Source: Gari tellinella (lineage: Eukaryota > Mollusca > Bivalvia > Cardiida > Psammobiidae). From it: a stretch of DNA of 64,000 nucleotides. Below are positions 34,228-44,983 of the stretch, piece by piece. The DNA lies in NCBI GenBank assembly GCA_922989275.2, contig OV277864.1:70126158-70190157 (forward strand), in the 5' to 3' direction. The position numbers and the translations under genes are program-made. Within the stretch, counting starts at the first letter, position 1; each line of letters opens with the position of its first letter. The notes under the pieces were generated by a model. It was given only the letters and a program-made list of their open reading frames with translations. It searched no databases and was not told the origin of the DNA.

Positions 34228-34857
34228 CTTTTTCTCACATTACCATCGATTAAGCTATATTTTAAGCCATGTGCATTTTTTTTGGAACCCCGGTGACGTC
34301 AACACCGCCGTTATAAATAGTGACGTTATAGTGACGTCATCAAATTGATCATACACATGTTGGAGATAAGGATATTCGTGATCGTTGTTCGCTATAGAAA
34401 ACAAGGGTAGTTTTGTGAGAAATGTGAGTCACACAAATTAGATTTTGATTAGATGCCGCTGTTCCAAACAGCAAATTTAAAACTAAAGAATCCAGAACAA
34501 GAAAGTTCATTTTAATAAACTGTCAACCTTTAACATTTTATAGCCCGGTAATTCAAGGAAGGACAAGGTGACGCAATTATAAATAATCCGTTCTCACCAA
34601 ATATGAGGCTGTTGCTCTTTAACTGAATTCTGCATTTTTGTGTCTGATTCAAGTTGGCAGACGACCTATTTCAAATTGAATTACTTCTGTCAATGCACAT
34701 CTCCGTCTCTCAAATTGCAAATTAAGCCTAAGACAGATGTTGTGAAATGTCGTGTATCTGTTGACTTTCTTGGAGTCATGTTATGAAGAATACGTCTGTC
34801 TTAACTTATGTGTGCCCAGTGGATATATTGGAACTGTTTATTTTTTATCTAAGGGGT

Positions 34858-35010
34858 ACCTGGTCTAAACTTTCATTTTGTTTTATATTGAAATTCCTAT
34901 GAGCAAACTGTGTATATTCTGATCAGACGTCGCATTATGCGGCGTTTGATAAGAATATACACTTCTTGCCTATGTCCTATATACGAGATCGTGGGCACAA
35001 ATTGGCTGAA
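34858..35010 (+). mobile_element. Family I element, copy 1
   Basis: Shares with 58605-58768 the order TATTGAAAT, then a core-1 type palindrome (GCAAACTGTGTATATTCTGA to ATAAGAATATACACTTCTTG), then CCTATGTCC, ACGAGATCGTGGGCACAAAT. The palindrome carries ATATTCTGATC and its inverse, different from copy 2 but matched between arms. Confidence 0.6.
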
Positions 35011-35302
35011 TGCCGACCATAAAACGTTTTCTCGCTGTCGCACACAAAATGAGTATTGAACTCTAGTAACACTGATTGTTAATTCATGGCTTTACCTCGT
35101 CGAAGATTGCAACTTTTAGTAAGTTTTGGCTGGTATATGATAACCCGATATCTCACAAGGCTAACAACTGAATAGTCTGATGACACTTCGCCAATATTTG
35201 AACAGGATTTCTAATTGTTGTAGACGTTAAGCGAACCCCACTAAATGCCATTCAGGCTGATACCTAACCCATAAATATATATCGTCCAAAAGCGGGAGAC
35301 AT

Positions 35303-35362
35303 TAGCAAACAGTGATGAATCTGATGATTCATATATCCAGGGTCTACACTGTTTACTATTTC
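35303..35362. repeat. Short core-1 type palindrome relic
   Basis: GCAAACAGTGATGAATCTGA and CCAGGGTCTACACTGTTTAC, the outer arms of a family E type palindrome with a shortened centre (GATGAATCTGATGATTCATA). Confidence 0.5.
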
Positions 35363-35752
35363 ACATGAAAGTATCTGCAGTTAGAGAGAGTTCTTGAAAC
35401 ATCCAGGCTAAACTAGGTTAAACCAGTACATGTAGTTAGAAAATGTATAGTTTAATGGAGTCTTGTATATGCTTACCTATACAAACTTACCAAATATATA
35501 TACTTAAAGCTGTTCCGATTGTCGAATATAATCTAACACCAGTCTACGTTTTTCAATGCAAAAGCCCACAGTCACACATCGACAATCGATACAATTTTCT
35601 GTAATCTATTATGAGCAAATATTAGTTGCTATAAGCAGAATGATATTAAAGCACACACTCCTGAAGCTCTTTGTTTTATTTTGCATCCCGTTTTTAAGCC
35701 AACATTTGGCTTCAAAACCGGTTACAATATACATTTGTTTCATAGGTACTGA

Positions 35753-35859
35753 GGGAACAGTCAAATCACTGACCCGAGGTAGCAGGGAAGACCAACGGCC
35801 GAGGGCAACAGTTCTCAAGGTCTTCCCTGCTACCGAGGGACAATGGTTTGACTGTTCCC
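35753..35859. repeat. 107-bp palindrome
   Basis: GGGAACAGTCAAATCACTGA pairs with the right end GGTTTGACTGTTCCC. Inside, GGTAGCAGGGAAGACC pairs with GGTCTTCCCTGCTACC. The spacer holds GGCCGAGGGCAACAGTTC. No known family. Confidence 0.82.
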
Positions 35860-36189
35860 GAAGTAACTATCAAACAAATGATTTATTACCTGACTCTCTA
35901 TTTCAGCAAGGCTGAATGAATGGCTAGATCTAGATCGATCTAGATATACAAGGTTTGAACAAAACGTATTTAGATTCTACAGATGGTTTTATACTTAATC
36001 TTTATTATATTCAATATGTTACTGAGTGTGAACATCACTATTTTGTAAAAAGATTTCTCTACTCTATATTCATTTTTTCAATTACGATTGAAATTAGATC
36101 TATTATTGTTTCTTATTGACTGAAATTGATTGACACTTTGTTTGGTTTTCGAAATTACGTCATGTAATAAATATACCAAGTTAAAGTCT

Positions 36190-36504
36190 ACTTTCAGTCC
36201 GAATGACCGCTCAGCCGACTGTACATATACTCCCTTGATCATCGAGCCATCTTGCCTATGAGCACTGCTAACATATGGCGCAGTCAAATGCAGCCGCAGT
36301 ACCGACTCAGACCCTTCACAGGTACCCATTTTAACCCCTGGGTGGAGAGGAGCAATTCGCGGTACATGTCTTGCTCAAGAACATTCCTGTACATCATCGG
36401 GGATTCAGAAAAATCCCGAAGTCAGACCGCTGGTCCGGCGGGGGATCGAACTCACGACCCCTGGTACCGTAGTCCAAGGTGTTAACCATTGGGCCACTAC
36501 CGCA
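36190..36504 (-). mobile_element. tRNA-derived SINE
   Basis: Read on the reverse strand, the head (36504 down to about 36435) starts TGCGGTAGTGGCCCAATGG (A box). It continues with a tRNA-like anticodon arm and reaches GTGAGTTCGATCCCCC (B box). The body contains CGATGATGTACAGGAATGTT, GAATTGCTCCTCTCCACCC and AGGGGTTAAAATGGGTACCT. From memory, this body resembles that of widespread invertebrate SINEs, though I cannot name the superfamily with certainty. It would be transcribed by RNA polymerase III and moved by a partner LINE. The 3' limit is uncertain. Confidence 0.75.
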
Positions 36505-36960
36505 TGTATGATATGACGTCATTTATTTTTGTAACGTCATAATTTGTTTTAAAAATGAAGACGTTAGATCTTTAAGCGGTATATCGATTTTATTGAGTTA
36601 CTCTCAATATTAGATCTAGAACCATAAAGCCTTTTAAGGGGGTTCGGGAGACAAAAAAGACCCGATCAACCCCGCAAAAGGCTAGATCCTTTAACAAAAA
36701 TCTGTATCATAAAATCGGTCCCGCCGTGCAGAAATTTTTTGCGCACCTTTTTCGCGCATGTAACAGTGCTGTGTAACAGTTAACTGTTGCCCTTTGGCCT
36801 CAGTCTGGTAAATCGTTGCGGAAAACAGTCAAAAATGCTTAATAATCATTTAGATAGAGAGTCAGGTAATAATATTGGCTATTAAACCAACAGTAAAGAC
36901 CAAATATGAATATTCCACCGAGTAACACATAGGTTAGCAGTAACCTTAAGCCTTTCCACA
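36505..36960. other. Stretch with no assigned element
   Basis: Moderately less AT-rich. 36853-36876 (AGAGAGTCAGGTAATAATAT) is the inverse of 35880-35898 (TTATTACCTGACTCTCTAT), so a diverged inverted-repeat pair may enclose 35.75-36.88 kb, including the SINE. No gene seen. Confidence 0.35.
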
Positions 36961-36964
36961 GTGG

Positions 36965-37188
36965 AAGTGCCTTTTAGCGCAATTGGTCTGTTACTCCACT
37001 GAAGGAGAAATCGTTCGAATTTTCATTAACATGTACCAAAAGAAATGTTTATGTCCTCTCAGATGGTAGCTTAAAGCAGGCTGAAGTTAACACAGAATGC
37101 ATCGTAAGGCTCACGCTTCTTTACTTTCAATCTGCTCTGAATGGCCACATATCTTCAAAACTAGAAACAGGTTTTGGGGTAAAAGCTA
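36965..37188 (-). mobile_element. Family D MITE, degenerate
   Basis: Contains GATGGTAGCTTAAAGCAGGC then TGAAGTTAACACAGAATGC, and a worn inverse arm TTACTTTCAATCTGCTCTGA, followed by ATCTTCAAAACTAGAAACAG. Ends lack TTAA. Confidence 0.6.
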
Positions 37189-37611
37189 AATGCTCAAGAT
37201 ACTACATAAACTATGAGCTGACAGAGATGTGTATTTATCTTAAGCTATTTTATCTTGTTCGCCTCATAAAATATGTTTACCTGTTACGGGATATTCTCCT
37301 ACTCGTATCATTATTTGATAAAAAACATGTTCAAGACCAGCAATGTGATTAATACTGCATAACATCGTATAAACAACGTACATGTTTTACCATAATTAGT
37401 GAGGAATATTCCAATGAGAGTGACATACATTGTCCATGTTGTCCTGTTTACTAATTAATATACTCTATATATACCGCAGTTTGTCCATGTGGATACGTTC
37501 TGTATATTATCTCGGCTTATGGTAGTCAGAACTGTTGACAATATCAAATCGTTTTCATCAAAAGTATTAACAAGGATAAGTTACAAATGCCATGTCCCTG
37601 GTATTGAACCT
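37189..37611. other. Stretch without recognisable features
   Basis: AT-rich; nothing assignable. Confidence 0.35.
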
Positions 37612-37854
37612 TTAACCCATTATCCCATAGCCTGCTTCTAGTTTTGAAGATCGGTGGCCACTTAAAGCAGGTTGAAAGTAAAGCAGAATGCACCTTAAGG
37701 TGCATTCTGCTTTACTTTCAGCCTGCTTTAAGCTATATTCTGTTAGAATATAGACCATATTTGTGTGATACATATCTTTGACTGTACAAATCAGAACTAT
37801 TTTCTTCAGTGAAGGAATAAATTAAAGGCGTAAAAAAGCGTATTCATGGATTAA
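37612..37854 (+). mobile_element. Family D MITE, TTAA-bounded
   Basis: TTAACCCATTATCCCATAGC to TATTCATGGATTAA, 243 bp. The core-2 palindrome at 37661-37732 is almost perfect. Its tip GCACCTTAAGGTGC differs from GCGCCTTAGGGCGC in other copies but is matched in both arms. Confidence 0.88.
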
Positions 37855-37887
37855 ACCTTTCATTTCCCTAGGAGACTGCAGTCGACT

Positions 37888-38077
37888 TTGCAAATAGGTT
37901 GGATTCTGATCAGACGATGCGTATCCAAACTGTTTGACAATAGTTTCGATATGGCCTCAACTATTTTGCCTTATGTCTGGCTATAAAGCAACAGCATTAG
38001 CCACACTATTAAAGCAGACAATACTTTGGTATTGCAGGTTTAAAGCAGACGATACAAGTTGGTGATTAAAGGGTTAA
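37888..38077 (-). mobile_element. Family F MITE, degenerate
   Basis: Core-1 arms AATAGGTTGGATTCTGATCA and GTATCCAAACTGTTTGAC enclose a shortened centre. The right part has AGCAGACGATAC and ends GATTAAAGGGTTAA, the F left end read inversely. Like 59592-59756, it is preceded by CAGTCGACTTTGCAAA. Confidence 0.62.
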
Positions 38078-38431
38078 CGGGGACTTAATTGATTTGCTGG
38101 CTTACATGTACGTGTACTCGAAGTAGTTCGGGAAACAACGACCTAAACATATGACACAGTTATAGTTTTCGAACGCTGATTGCTGAACTTTACTCCAGGA
38201 AAGAAATAACTAAGAACCATGAGTGAGAAAACTGCAGCATATACCGCACATATAAAGGCCGATTTTATTGACCTGACAGGGCATAGTTTCGATGCGGACC
38301 TTTGCATTTCAACTTTGGGGACGGCAGCACGCTCTTTTATTATCGGACTTTACCGTTGTCTTCTGCCGGCCTTTTTCCTCAACATTACAAATTAGTGGAC
38401 ATTTTGACTGAAGACATATAATGAAGAATAA

Positions 38432-38593
38432 CAAACAGCTTGAATCCAGATCAGACGCCTCATTTGATTTGGATTCAGGCTGTTTGCAAATGTTAACCAA
38501 GTCTTAATTTTCTCCCTCTAAAACAACTCCCTCTGAACAGCACACGCAATATCCGTCTCCCGTTAGGTGTTTTTGTGGAGAGGGAGCAACGTA
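38432..38593 (+). mobile_element. Family B MITE, right half only
   Basis: AAACAGCTTGAATCCAGATC, then AGACGCCTC and a short inverse arm ATTCAGGCTGTTTGC. Next come CAACTCCCTCTGAACAGCAC and TGTGGAGAGGGAGCAACGTA at the terminus. The B left half is missing. Confidence 0.7.
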
Positions 38594-38828
38594 CACACCT
38601 TTTTCCCGTGGATATGGCCCATGTGGGTTCTCCATTTTGAAAGTATCGGACAATAACGATATAATACGAAACTATACCGGTACTTATCACCCCTAAAATC
38701 AAAAATAAATTAGCTAATCTTTGCCAAAGGTCAGCTCCGCCATGCCAGGCGAAAATAGATCGGATTATACCGTACATATATCACACAACACACCAACAAC
38801 ACACTATAGATGGTATATCTCACTTTAA

Positions 38829-39000
38829 GTTTAATACTTTCACTGTCATGACGTCATCAGTTTTAAACAATTATCGTCTGCATGTATTTCTCAATGTTAA
38901 ATTTTAGTTATTTTGAATGGATTCATATTGATATGAGTAAATTACATGTTTTTGAGTATCAAACAGTCTGATCAGGACCCAAACTGGTTGCATATGATTA
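38829..39000 (+). mobile_element. Family F MITE, degenerate
   Basis: TTTAATACTTTCACTGTCAT, ATTATCGTCTGCATG and GATATGAGTAAATTAC are the F left half. The palindrome survives only as outer arms (TCAAACAGTCTGATCAGGAC, CCAAACTGGTTGC). Confidence 0.6.
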
Positions 39001-39244
39001 TTACAATCATCCAGATAGGGAATTAAAATAGTATTAATATATAAACTGCTCTTTTCTAATATTTCGACCTTTTTCAAAGAACATCACGCGCAATGTACTT
39101 ATTGTAAGGCAAAAAAGGGGTCAATGGTTATGTAATAGTTATATATAAGCATATTAACTGACGGTTTTACTTTGCTTAAATATTTACTTTTACCGATTAT
39201 CTAATTTATATTTTAATGATTGAATTCCAGCGCATCATTTATCT

Positions 39245-39440
39245 CAAGTTTTATGAACTTCGATAACTCGTTGAACACGAACTATTCTATAGTTCGACAT
39301 TTGAACTGCATTATTTCATGCTCGGTTAAGTCGAACATACCCATATTTCAAAGTTAAAACGTGGCTTAGCCACGTTTTAACTTTGAAATACGGATATGTT
39401 CGACAAAAGGGACTTCGAGATATCGAAGTTAGACTATATG
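39245..39440. mobile_element. Family G element, second copy
   Basis: A near-perfect palindrome at 39329-39403: GTCGAACATACCCATATTTC, then AAAGTTAAAACGTGGC, tip TTAGCC, then the inverse to GATATGTTCGAC. It matches the centre of 24934-25115. Outer paired parts (AACTTCGATAACTCG, CGAGATATCGAAGTT) are seen, but the TACAGT ends are not. Confidence 0.65.
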
Positions 39441-39534
39441 TAAATCATTCAAGTGTATTCTATTATGACTTACAAAGCATAATATGTTAATTTTGCCCAA
39501 TACAAGCATTTAAGCTACAATAATAGTTCCTTTG

Positions 39535-39600
39535 GAGACTGTTTGTGAAGACAACTTTGGTCACTTGGTGTCTTATGAGGCTCCAAAATGTTTGTAACTG
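39535..39600. repeat. Worn core-1 palindrome
   Basis: GAGACTGTTTGTGAAGAC on the left, then GGTGTCTTATGAGGCTCC and AAAATGTTTGTAAC on the right. Confidence 0.4.
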
Positions 39601-40241
39601 AAATAAAGGAAATAAAACTGGTTCTTAAGAATGCAAAAATAAATGTCACAAAAACAGACTTCCAAAATGGCCCTATTTTGTGACCGCTTTACACTTGGCC
39701 GAGCGTTGTTTCCTGGTAACTCGACTATGGTCATACATACGCTATGGAGTACAAGGTTGTTTTTTATGTGCTTGATGCAAAGATATAAAGAGATAAAATT
39801 ATAGTGTAGCAGCTTTTGTGCAGTGCTACCTAATGGGAATAAATATATAGCGGAGCGGTGTTGCCAATCTGGGAGGGCCAATTTGACAGCAAATATTACA
39901 TTCAATATATCAACAGAGATTAACAATAAACCAATTAACTAAATGATTTATTTAGAAATGCCAAGGTTACATATTTGATTGTTTGCCAAAGTGAATGAAT
40001 TAGTTTGCCAAATTAACGATAGGTTGTCTTATTTTCAGTTATGTTGATATTTATATCATAAAGTCACAATTGCGTAATCGGATGAAATATGTAGCAAGTC
40101 ACGGCGTTATTATGAAATTGCTATCATGGGAATATATGATTAATCAGCATTTCATACACGGGAAATTGCTTATCCTTCAAAAATCGGCTTCATGGATTGA
40201 AAAAAATGTAAAATTCACAACATGCAAGACGGTATGAATAA
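39601..40241. other. Stretch without recognisable features
   Basis: A 117-codon reverse frame (39573-39926) contains no known motif and starts inside a palindrome relic, so I do not call it a gene. Confidence 0.35.
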
Positions 40242-40482
40242 TTAACCCATTACCCCTTAGCCTCTTTCTAGAATTGAAGAAAGTTTACCACTTATAACAG
40301 GTTAACGTAAAGCAGAATGTGCCTTAAGGCACTTTCTGCTTTACTTTTAGCCTGCTTTAAGCTACCATCTGCTGGAATATAGAAAATATGTATTAAGATA
40401 CATATTCATGACTGTATCAATTGGAACTATTTTCTTCCGTAGAGGAATAAAGTAAAGGCGTATTTAATGGGGTAATGGGTTC
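40242..40482 (+). mobile_element. Family D MITE
   Basis: TTAACCCATTACCCCTTAGC at the left; the right end GGGGTAATGGGTTCAA has a mutated TTAA. The core-2 palindrome (about 40292-40362) has lost a few bases in its left arm. AATTGGAACTATTTTCTTCC is conserved. Confidence 0.85.
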
Positions 40483-40539
40483 AAAATGGTGAATATTGAT
40501 GTCATAGCAACAGGACCGTGGTTCGATTTGGAGACATAC

Positions 40540-40902
40540 TACAGTGCTCCCTCTCTACAACGACACCTAATGGGAGACAAAAAGTGTGTGCGTTATTCAG
40601 AGGGAGTCGTTATAGGGAGGAAAATTGACAGACAATTGCAAACAGCTTGAATCCAGATCAGACGCCGCGTAACGCGGCGTCTGATCTGGATTCAAGCTGT
40701 TTGTCACTCGTCATTTTGGTGTTTCTGTCAAAATGTCCAACGTGTGACCTTTGGAAAAACAGCAGACGACAGTTTTAAACAGACGATATTGCAGAAGTGA
40801 AAGTATTAGACATATAATTGCCTTGTTTGGGGAGCAGCGGCAAGTGTCGTTGTAAGGAGGGAGTCGTTGTTCGGAGGGCCGTTGTTGAGAGGGAGCACTG
40901 TA
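40540..40902 (-). mobile_element. Family B MITE, complete
   Basis: 363 bp with TACAGTGCTCCCTCTCTACA and GAGAGGGAGCACTGTA ends. The core-1 palindrome at 40638-40703 is perfect over 32-bp arms (CAAACAGCTTGAATCCAGAT outermost, GCCGCGTAACGCGGC tip). The right half includes GCAGACGACAGTTTTAAACA and GACGATATTGCAG, which read inversely as the family F left half. TA boundaries. Confidence 0.92.
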
Positions 40903-41329
40903 GTTTTTAACCAGTGCGTGTTCTTAAGTGAGGCGGAACATTAAGCTAACATGTGGTGTATCTCTATTTTGATGAAACTCCGTAATGTTTACAGCCATGA
41001 AGTTGAATATGTTGCGGTAAGTATGGTTCACTCAGCAAGAAAAAACAACACATTATATCTCCGCTCTAGACAAAAATATATAAGCATAACCTTTCTCGGT
41101 ACTCGGGTTGATGTTGATAATGCGTCCATGGTGCCGAGTGTCCTGCGTGATTTTTACCACGGGTTTCTTGCCAATTGCTAAAACAGTATTTGCACGGCAT
41201 GTTCAAATGGCAATGCATGATTTAAACGACCACTCAAAACACTCGTATCGACATATAAGGTAAATTTACAGGCAGTTATGCCGCTATTATACAACATTCA
41301 AGCTCAGCTACTTACTAGGATTGCTTACC

Positions 41330-41470
41330 GACGAAGTTAATGCTATCATACAAGTTAGTTTCCTGGGATGACGCGTAACCCAGCGCTTAAATGAAAGCTT
41401 AAATGAATGCCAGTTCAAATCCACTGAACTGGCATTCATTTTAAGCTTTTATTTTTAAAATCAAAACACT
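41330..41470. repeat. Palindrome in F-like surroundings
   Basis: 41394-41449 pairs AAGCTTAAATGAATGCCAGT with ACTGGCATTCATTTTAAGCT around TCAAATCCACTGA. Just upstream GGGATGACGCGTAACCCAGC, and downstream GCAGACGATATATTTGAAGC, resemble parts of F. The palindrome belongs to neither core class. Confidence 0.75.
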
Positions 41471-41687
41471 TTGATGTTGCTTTGCAGACGATATATTTGA
41501 AGCAGACGACATGTCATGATGATATATTGAATATTTGTAATTACTGTGACAGTGGAAACGACGAGCATAAAACAATATATTTCCATGATTACATTATGTT
41601 ATTCTTGATTAGCTATTTCGCGGCTGTAACATCGACTGCCTTAATTATGTCGTTTTGTTTCATTTGTCAAATTTTGACAGTATGAAG

Positions 41688-41932
41688 TACAGTGCTCCCT
41701 CCCTACATCGTCCCTCCCAACAACGACTCCCTCCTTACAACAACCCTTGCCACAATTATGTCTTACGCGTTTGTCGTCTGCTGTTTTTCTAAAAGTTACA
41801 TATTGGACATTTTGCCAGAAAAAAGACTGTTTGCAAATGTAAACCATTTCCCCTCCCTATAACGACTTCCTCCGAACAACGCACATAATTTTTTTCTCCC
41901 ATTGGGTGTCGTTGTAAAGAGGGAGCGCCGTA
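41688..41932 (+). mobile_element. Family B MITE lacking its palindrome
   Basis: TACAGTGCTCCCTCCCTACA at the left, GTAAAGAGGGAGCGCCGTA at the right, 245 bp instead of about 355. All left-half landmarks are present (CAACAACGACTCCCTCCTTA, GTTTGTCGTCTGCTGTTTTT). The sequence then passes from CCAGAAAAAA directly to GACTGTTTGCAAATG. So the left palindrome arm and most of the right arm are gone. Confidence 0.85.
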
Positions 41933-42179
41933 TGAACATTTGGCTGTAGTTCAGTTATATCGACAAGAAGCAAAAGGTCGATTTTGGTTTATTTTTTCTC
42001 GATATATTTGGCTCCTTATAATAAACAGGTTGTAATGCAGTTAACGAGGCAAATGAGGTGAAGTTAAAAAGATAATGAGTAACAGCTGGAATATCTGCAC
42101 CGGTTATACATCTTACTGTTTGCATGCTGGGTAATGTTTTATCTGTAACACTTGTCGTCTGCTACTGTTCTAAAAATAG
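41933..42179. other. No assigned feature
   Basis: Weak F-like words (TTGTCGTCTGCTACTG at 42154) mark the left half of the next element. Confidence 0.3.
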
Positions 42180-42326
42180 TTTTACTATTTATTTGTTTTA
42201 CAAAACAGGATCAGAGTGTCAAACAGTTTGGATCCTGATGCGACGCCGCGTATAGCGGCGTCACATCAGGATCCAAACTGTTTGTACCGATAATAACAAT
42301 TCCGGTGCCAGCGTGCAAAGAGTTAA
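42150..42326 (+). mobile_element. Family F MITE with matched-arm variant
   Basis: The core-1 palindrome at 42220-42284 has perfect outer arms (CAAACAGTTTGGATCCTGAT). Inside, both arms have lost the usual CAGAC word and read GATGCGACGCC and GATGTGACGCC. The right end is GCAAAGAGTTAA. The left end is not sharply visible. Confidence 0.75.
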
Positions 42327-42408
42327 AATTCCGTTAAGAATAATGCTCCAATTAGTGCAAGAAGACAGAGTACACCAGGAAACAAATAAGCTCTTCAATC
42401 TAAGAAGA

Positions 42409-42609
42409 TACAGTGGTGAAGACGTTACTCTTCTCAGTGGAAATTAAACTAAACGCCAACGCAATGCAATAAAATGTTGAAGATGTTAATGACTAGTTTT
42501 ATCTGAGAAGCAAATAGTTGGGAGCATAATTAGACGCAGGCTCACACGTCGTCTGATCTGAATTTCGAACTATTTGCAAAAGACTTGCAGGTTATATTTT
42601 GGGAAAAAT
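42409..42609 (-). mobile_element. Family A MITE, degenerate
   Basis: TACAGTGGTGAAGACGTTAC at the left, AACGCCAACGCAATGCAATA inside, and a worn palindrome (GCAAATAGTTGGGAGCATAA, GATCTGAATTTCGAACTATT). The right end is unclear. Confidence 0.55.
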
Positions 42610-42741
42610 GACATATTATACTTTGTAATTTTTTCAATGAGATACCACTTGTGAACGGAAAACAAATACTGTATTTCCGCAAAAAGACATACCCTGTCAC
42701 GGTGCAGGGATAACACTAATCTTTTTATTTCAGAATGAACA

Positions 42742-42950
42742 TACAGTAACACCTCTCTTTTACGACCACTAAAGTTTGTAAGGTATTCTGTGATGAAGGC
42801 AGGTGAATGCTTATTGCAAGGCGACAGTAAACCAGAAAACTGCTGTAGGAGCTTTCTATTTTACTGTTACCTTGCTTTAAGCTGCCATCTGTCTTTTATA
42901 CCACCATGTTGATTTCGCTTTAGTAGTTATAATAGAGAGGTTTTACTGTA
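42742..42950 (+). mobile_element. Family C MITE
   Basis: TACAGTAACACCTCTCTTTT at the left and AATAGAGAGGTTTTACTGTA at the right, 209 bp. The core-2 palindrome has TATTGCAAGGCGACAGTAAA on one side and TTTTACTGTTACCTTGCTTT on the other, with a TGCTGTAGGAGC tip. Confidence 0.87.
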
Positions 42951-43890
42951 TATTGGTATTTTAGTACGTGTATGTCAAATTTTATCCCTACTTCTGTGGC
43001 CTGCCTTGAAATTATCGTCGGCAAATTAGGCCAAAATAAAAATGTATGTCTCTTTAAACTGATGAAGCCTGAAGACGGATGTCAACGAGTTGGAATTCAG
43101 ATCAGCGTCACGCGGCTTTTGCCCTGGATTCAATTTTTTTGCAAGTACCATTGTATCGGCAGACAAAGGCTTACATTTGTCCATTCTTAATGACATATGT
43201 TGCAGGACAAACGAGTACAAAACGTTCATACTAAGAGCTTGGATTTACAAATAGTGTGTACCGCATTAAACTGTGGTGAACTTCTTGTCGCAGTAACTCA
43301 ATAGCCCCATAAACTTAAAATGGTCAATTTCGGAGTTCAATAAAATCGATTCCATTTGTTTTTAAATTTCAGGGTTACATTTCACAACATATAACAAAAT
43401 GAATGACTATGTAGACCCTGATTGGAGAGTTAATACATGAATGAATTCTCTGATCTATGTACATATTTTGAATAGGACAAATGTACTCTTTACAGATATA
43501 CGGTTTATAATGGCATATACAAGCGACACAAGGGGTCAGTAGGTTAAGTTATTATTTCTATATTCAGATTAACTTAAGTTTGTCAATATGTTGGAAAACA
43601 TTAAGCTACTCTATGTCTTTATCGGCTGTCAATTTAAGTGTTCAACCTCTCAACAATTTTCTGGTCCAGAAGAGTCTCTTTTCAGAGGTTGTTTGTATAG
43701 CTTGTACAGTTTTTCCGTATAGACGTATATGTATACATACAGTTGAAACTATTTCAACTGGAAAAAGGCAAGTAGCAAAATTAAAAATTGACAAAAATCT
43801 TATTATATGTCTGCATGTTAATCTTATTAAATAGATTGCCTTGCTTGCACAAATCCAGCGATCTTTCAAAGAGGGATCCAAAAGAGATTA
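42951..43890. other. Stretch with one family E relic
   Basis: 43404-43545 has GTAGACCCTGATTGGAGAGT, GAATTCTCTGATCTATGTAC and AATAGGACAAATGTACTC, a worn E centre and right half. Overlapping 79-84-codon frames at 43580-43881 have no known motif. 43897-43930 repeats the first 30 bp of family A (TACAGTTGAGAAAACGTTAT). Confidence 0.4.
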
Positions 43891-44214
43891 TGTAACATAC
43901 AGTTGAGAAAACGTTATTATTCTTAATTCTTACTCGACACGGAACCTACAACATATAAACAAAGGATACCGAGAAATGTATCTAATCCGCAATAATGCAC
44001 TGACTGCACGCGCGGCATTCATTTCGCTATTCAATTTGCTCCACACGTGTAATTTATAAATGAAATTCCTTCAATCATGTGACCAAAACAGAATATCTGA
44101 CATCACTATGTTTCGTTTGCACAAGTAGTTCAAAGTAATTTTACGTTTTTAAATCTGTAAACACAATGGATGCATAAAGATGTCTAGACATGATGTAAAT
44201 GTAAAAGATGAAGC

Positions 44215-44747
44215 ATTATTTATGCTTTTCGGTGGATTACTAGGACAAAGCAGTGGATTGTCACTTGATAATTTCACTGCTTCAAGCAGTGGAATTATGG
44301 TCGCGCGTGCTTCTTTTATGAATTTTTCCCGTAGGGCTCCCCATTAATCGTAGCCAATCGTGTCATATCGTTATTTCCGGTAGCCCACTTTTTCGCAAAG
44401 CACTAAGCGGAAGAACACGAATCCAAGATAGGAAGTTACGACGTAATTCCGATGACGTCAAATCAATAAATAAGTGATGTCATTGTAGGATTCGAAATAA
44501 ACCTGGGGCTCAACACGGGGTAAATAATGTACTTTCGCTTTCAATTGTCGAACAATTTTGTTTATAAAGTGGCTTAAAAGCATAAAAAATAGAATAATTG
44601 TATTTTTGCAGTATAAGATCGAATTTGAACCATTTCGTGAACACCAGACTGTGTTCGCCACTCGTAAAAATATAACGTCTGATGTTCACTCAATGGATTA
44701 AATTTCTATCTTATACTGAAAAAAACCCAGTTATCCTCTATTTATCC
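44215..44747 (+). mobile_element. Family H element, copy 2
   Basis: Matches 6556-7123 from TTTATGCTTTTCGGTGGATT to AGTTATCCTCTATTTAT. The hairpin in the right part (about 44592-44735) has lost its tip: here ACCAGACTGTGTTCGCCACT replaces the longer copy-1 loop. GATGACGTCAAATCAATAAA is identical in both. Confidence 0.75.
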
Positions 44748-44943
44748 ACTTGGATTTTTTGTTTCTACTGAGCTTTTGTCATTTACGCGTAATGCATCAA
44801 GGGTGAACGTCGTGTAAAGTAAATATAATCGCCAAAATGACGTAGCCACTGACCACACCACCGGGATGGCATATTATCTAGGAATAGTATTTTTTATTTA
44901 AAACAAGTTCAATCGATAGTTCTTCGTTGTTTGATATAGGACT

Positions 44944-44983
44944 ATCCAGAGGGTTGGGTCTAGACCCGGACACCCTCTGGATC
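44944..44983. repeat. 40-bp palindrome
   Basis: ATCCAGAGGGTTGGGTCTAG pairs with ACCCGGACACCCTCTGGAT, with an inner GGGTCTAGACCC. It stands alone in sequence with no recognised element. Confidence 0.7.

Noticed and set aside
36435..36504. Functional tRNA gene on the reverse strand
   Set aside because: The tRNA-like head continues into a SINE body, and the 3' acceptor half is missing.
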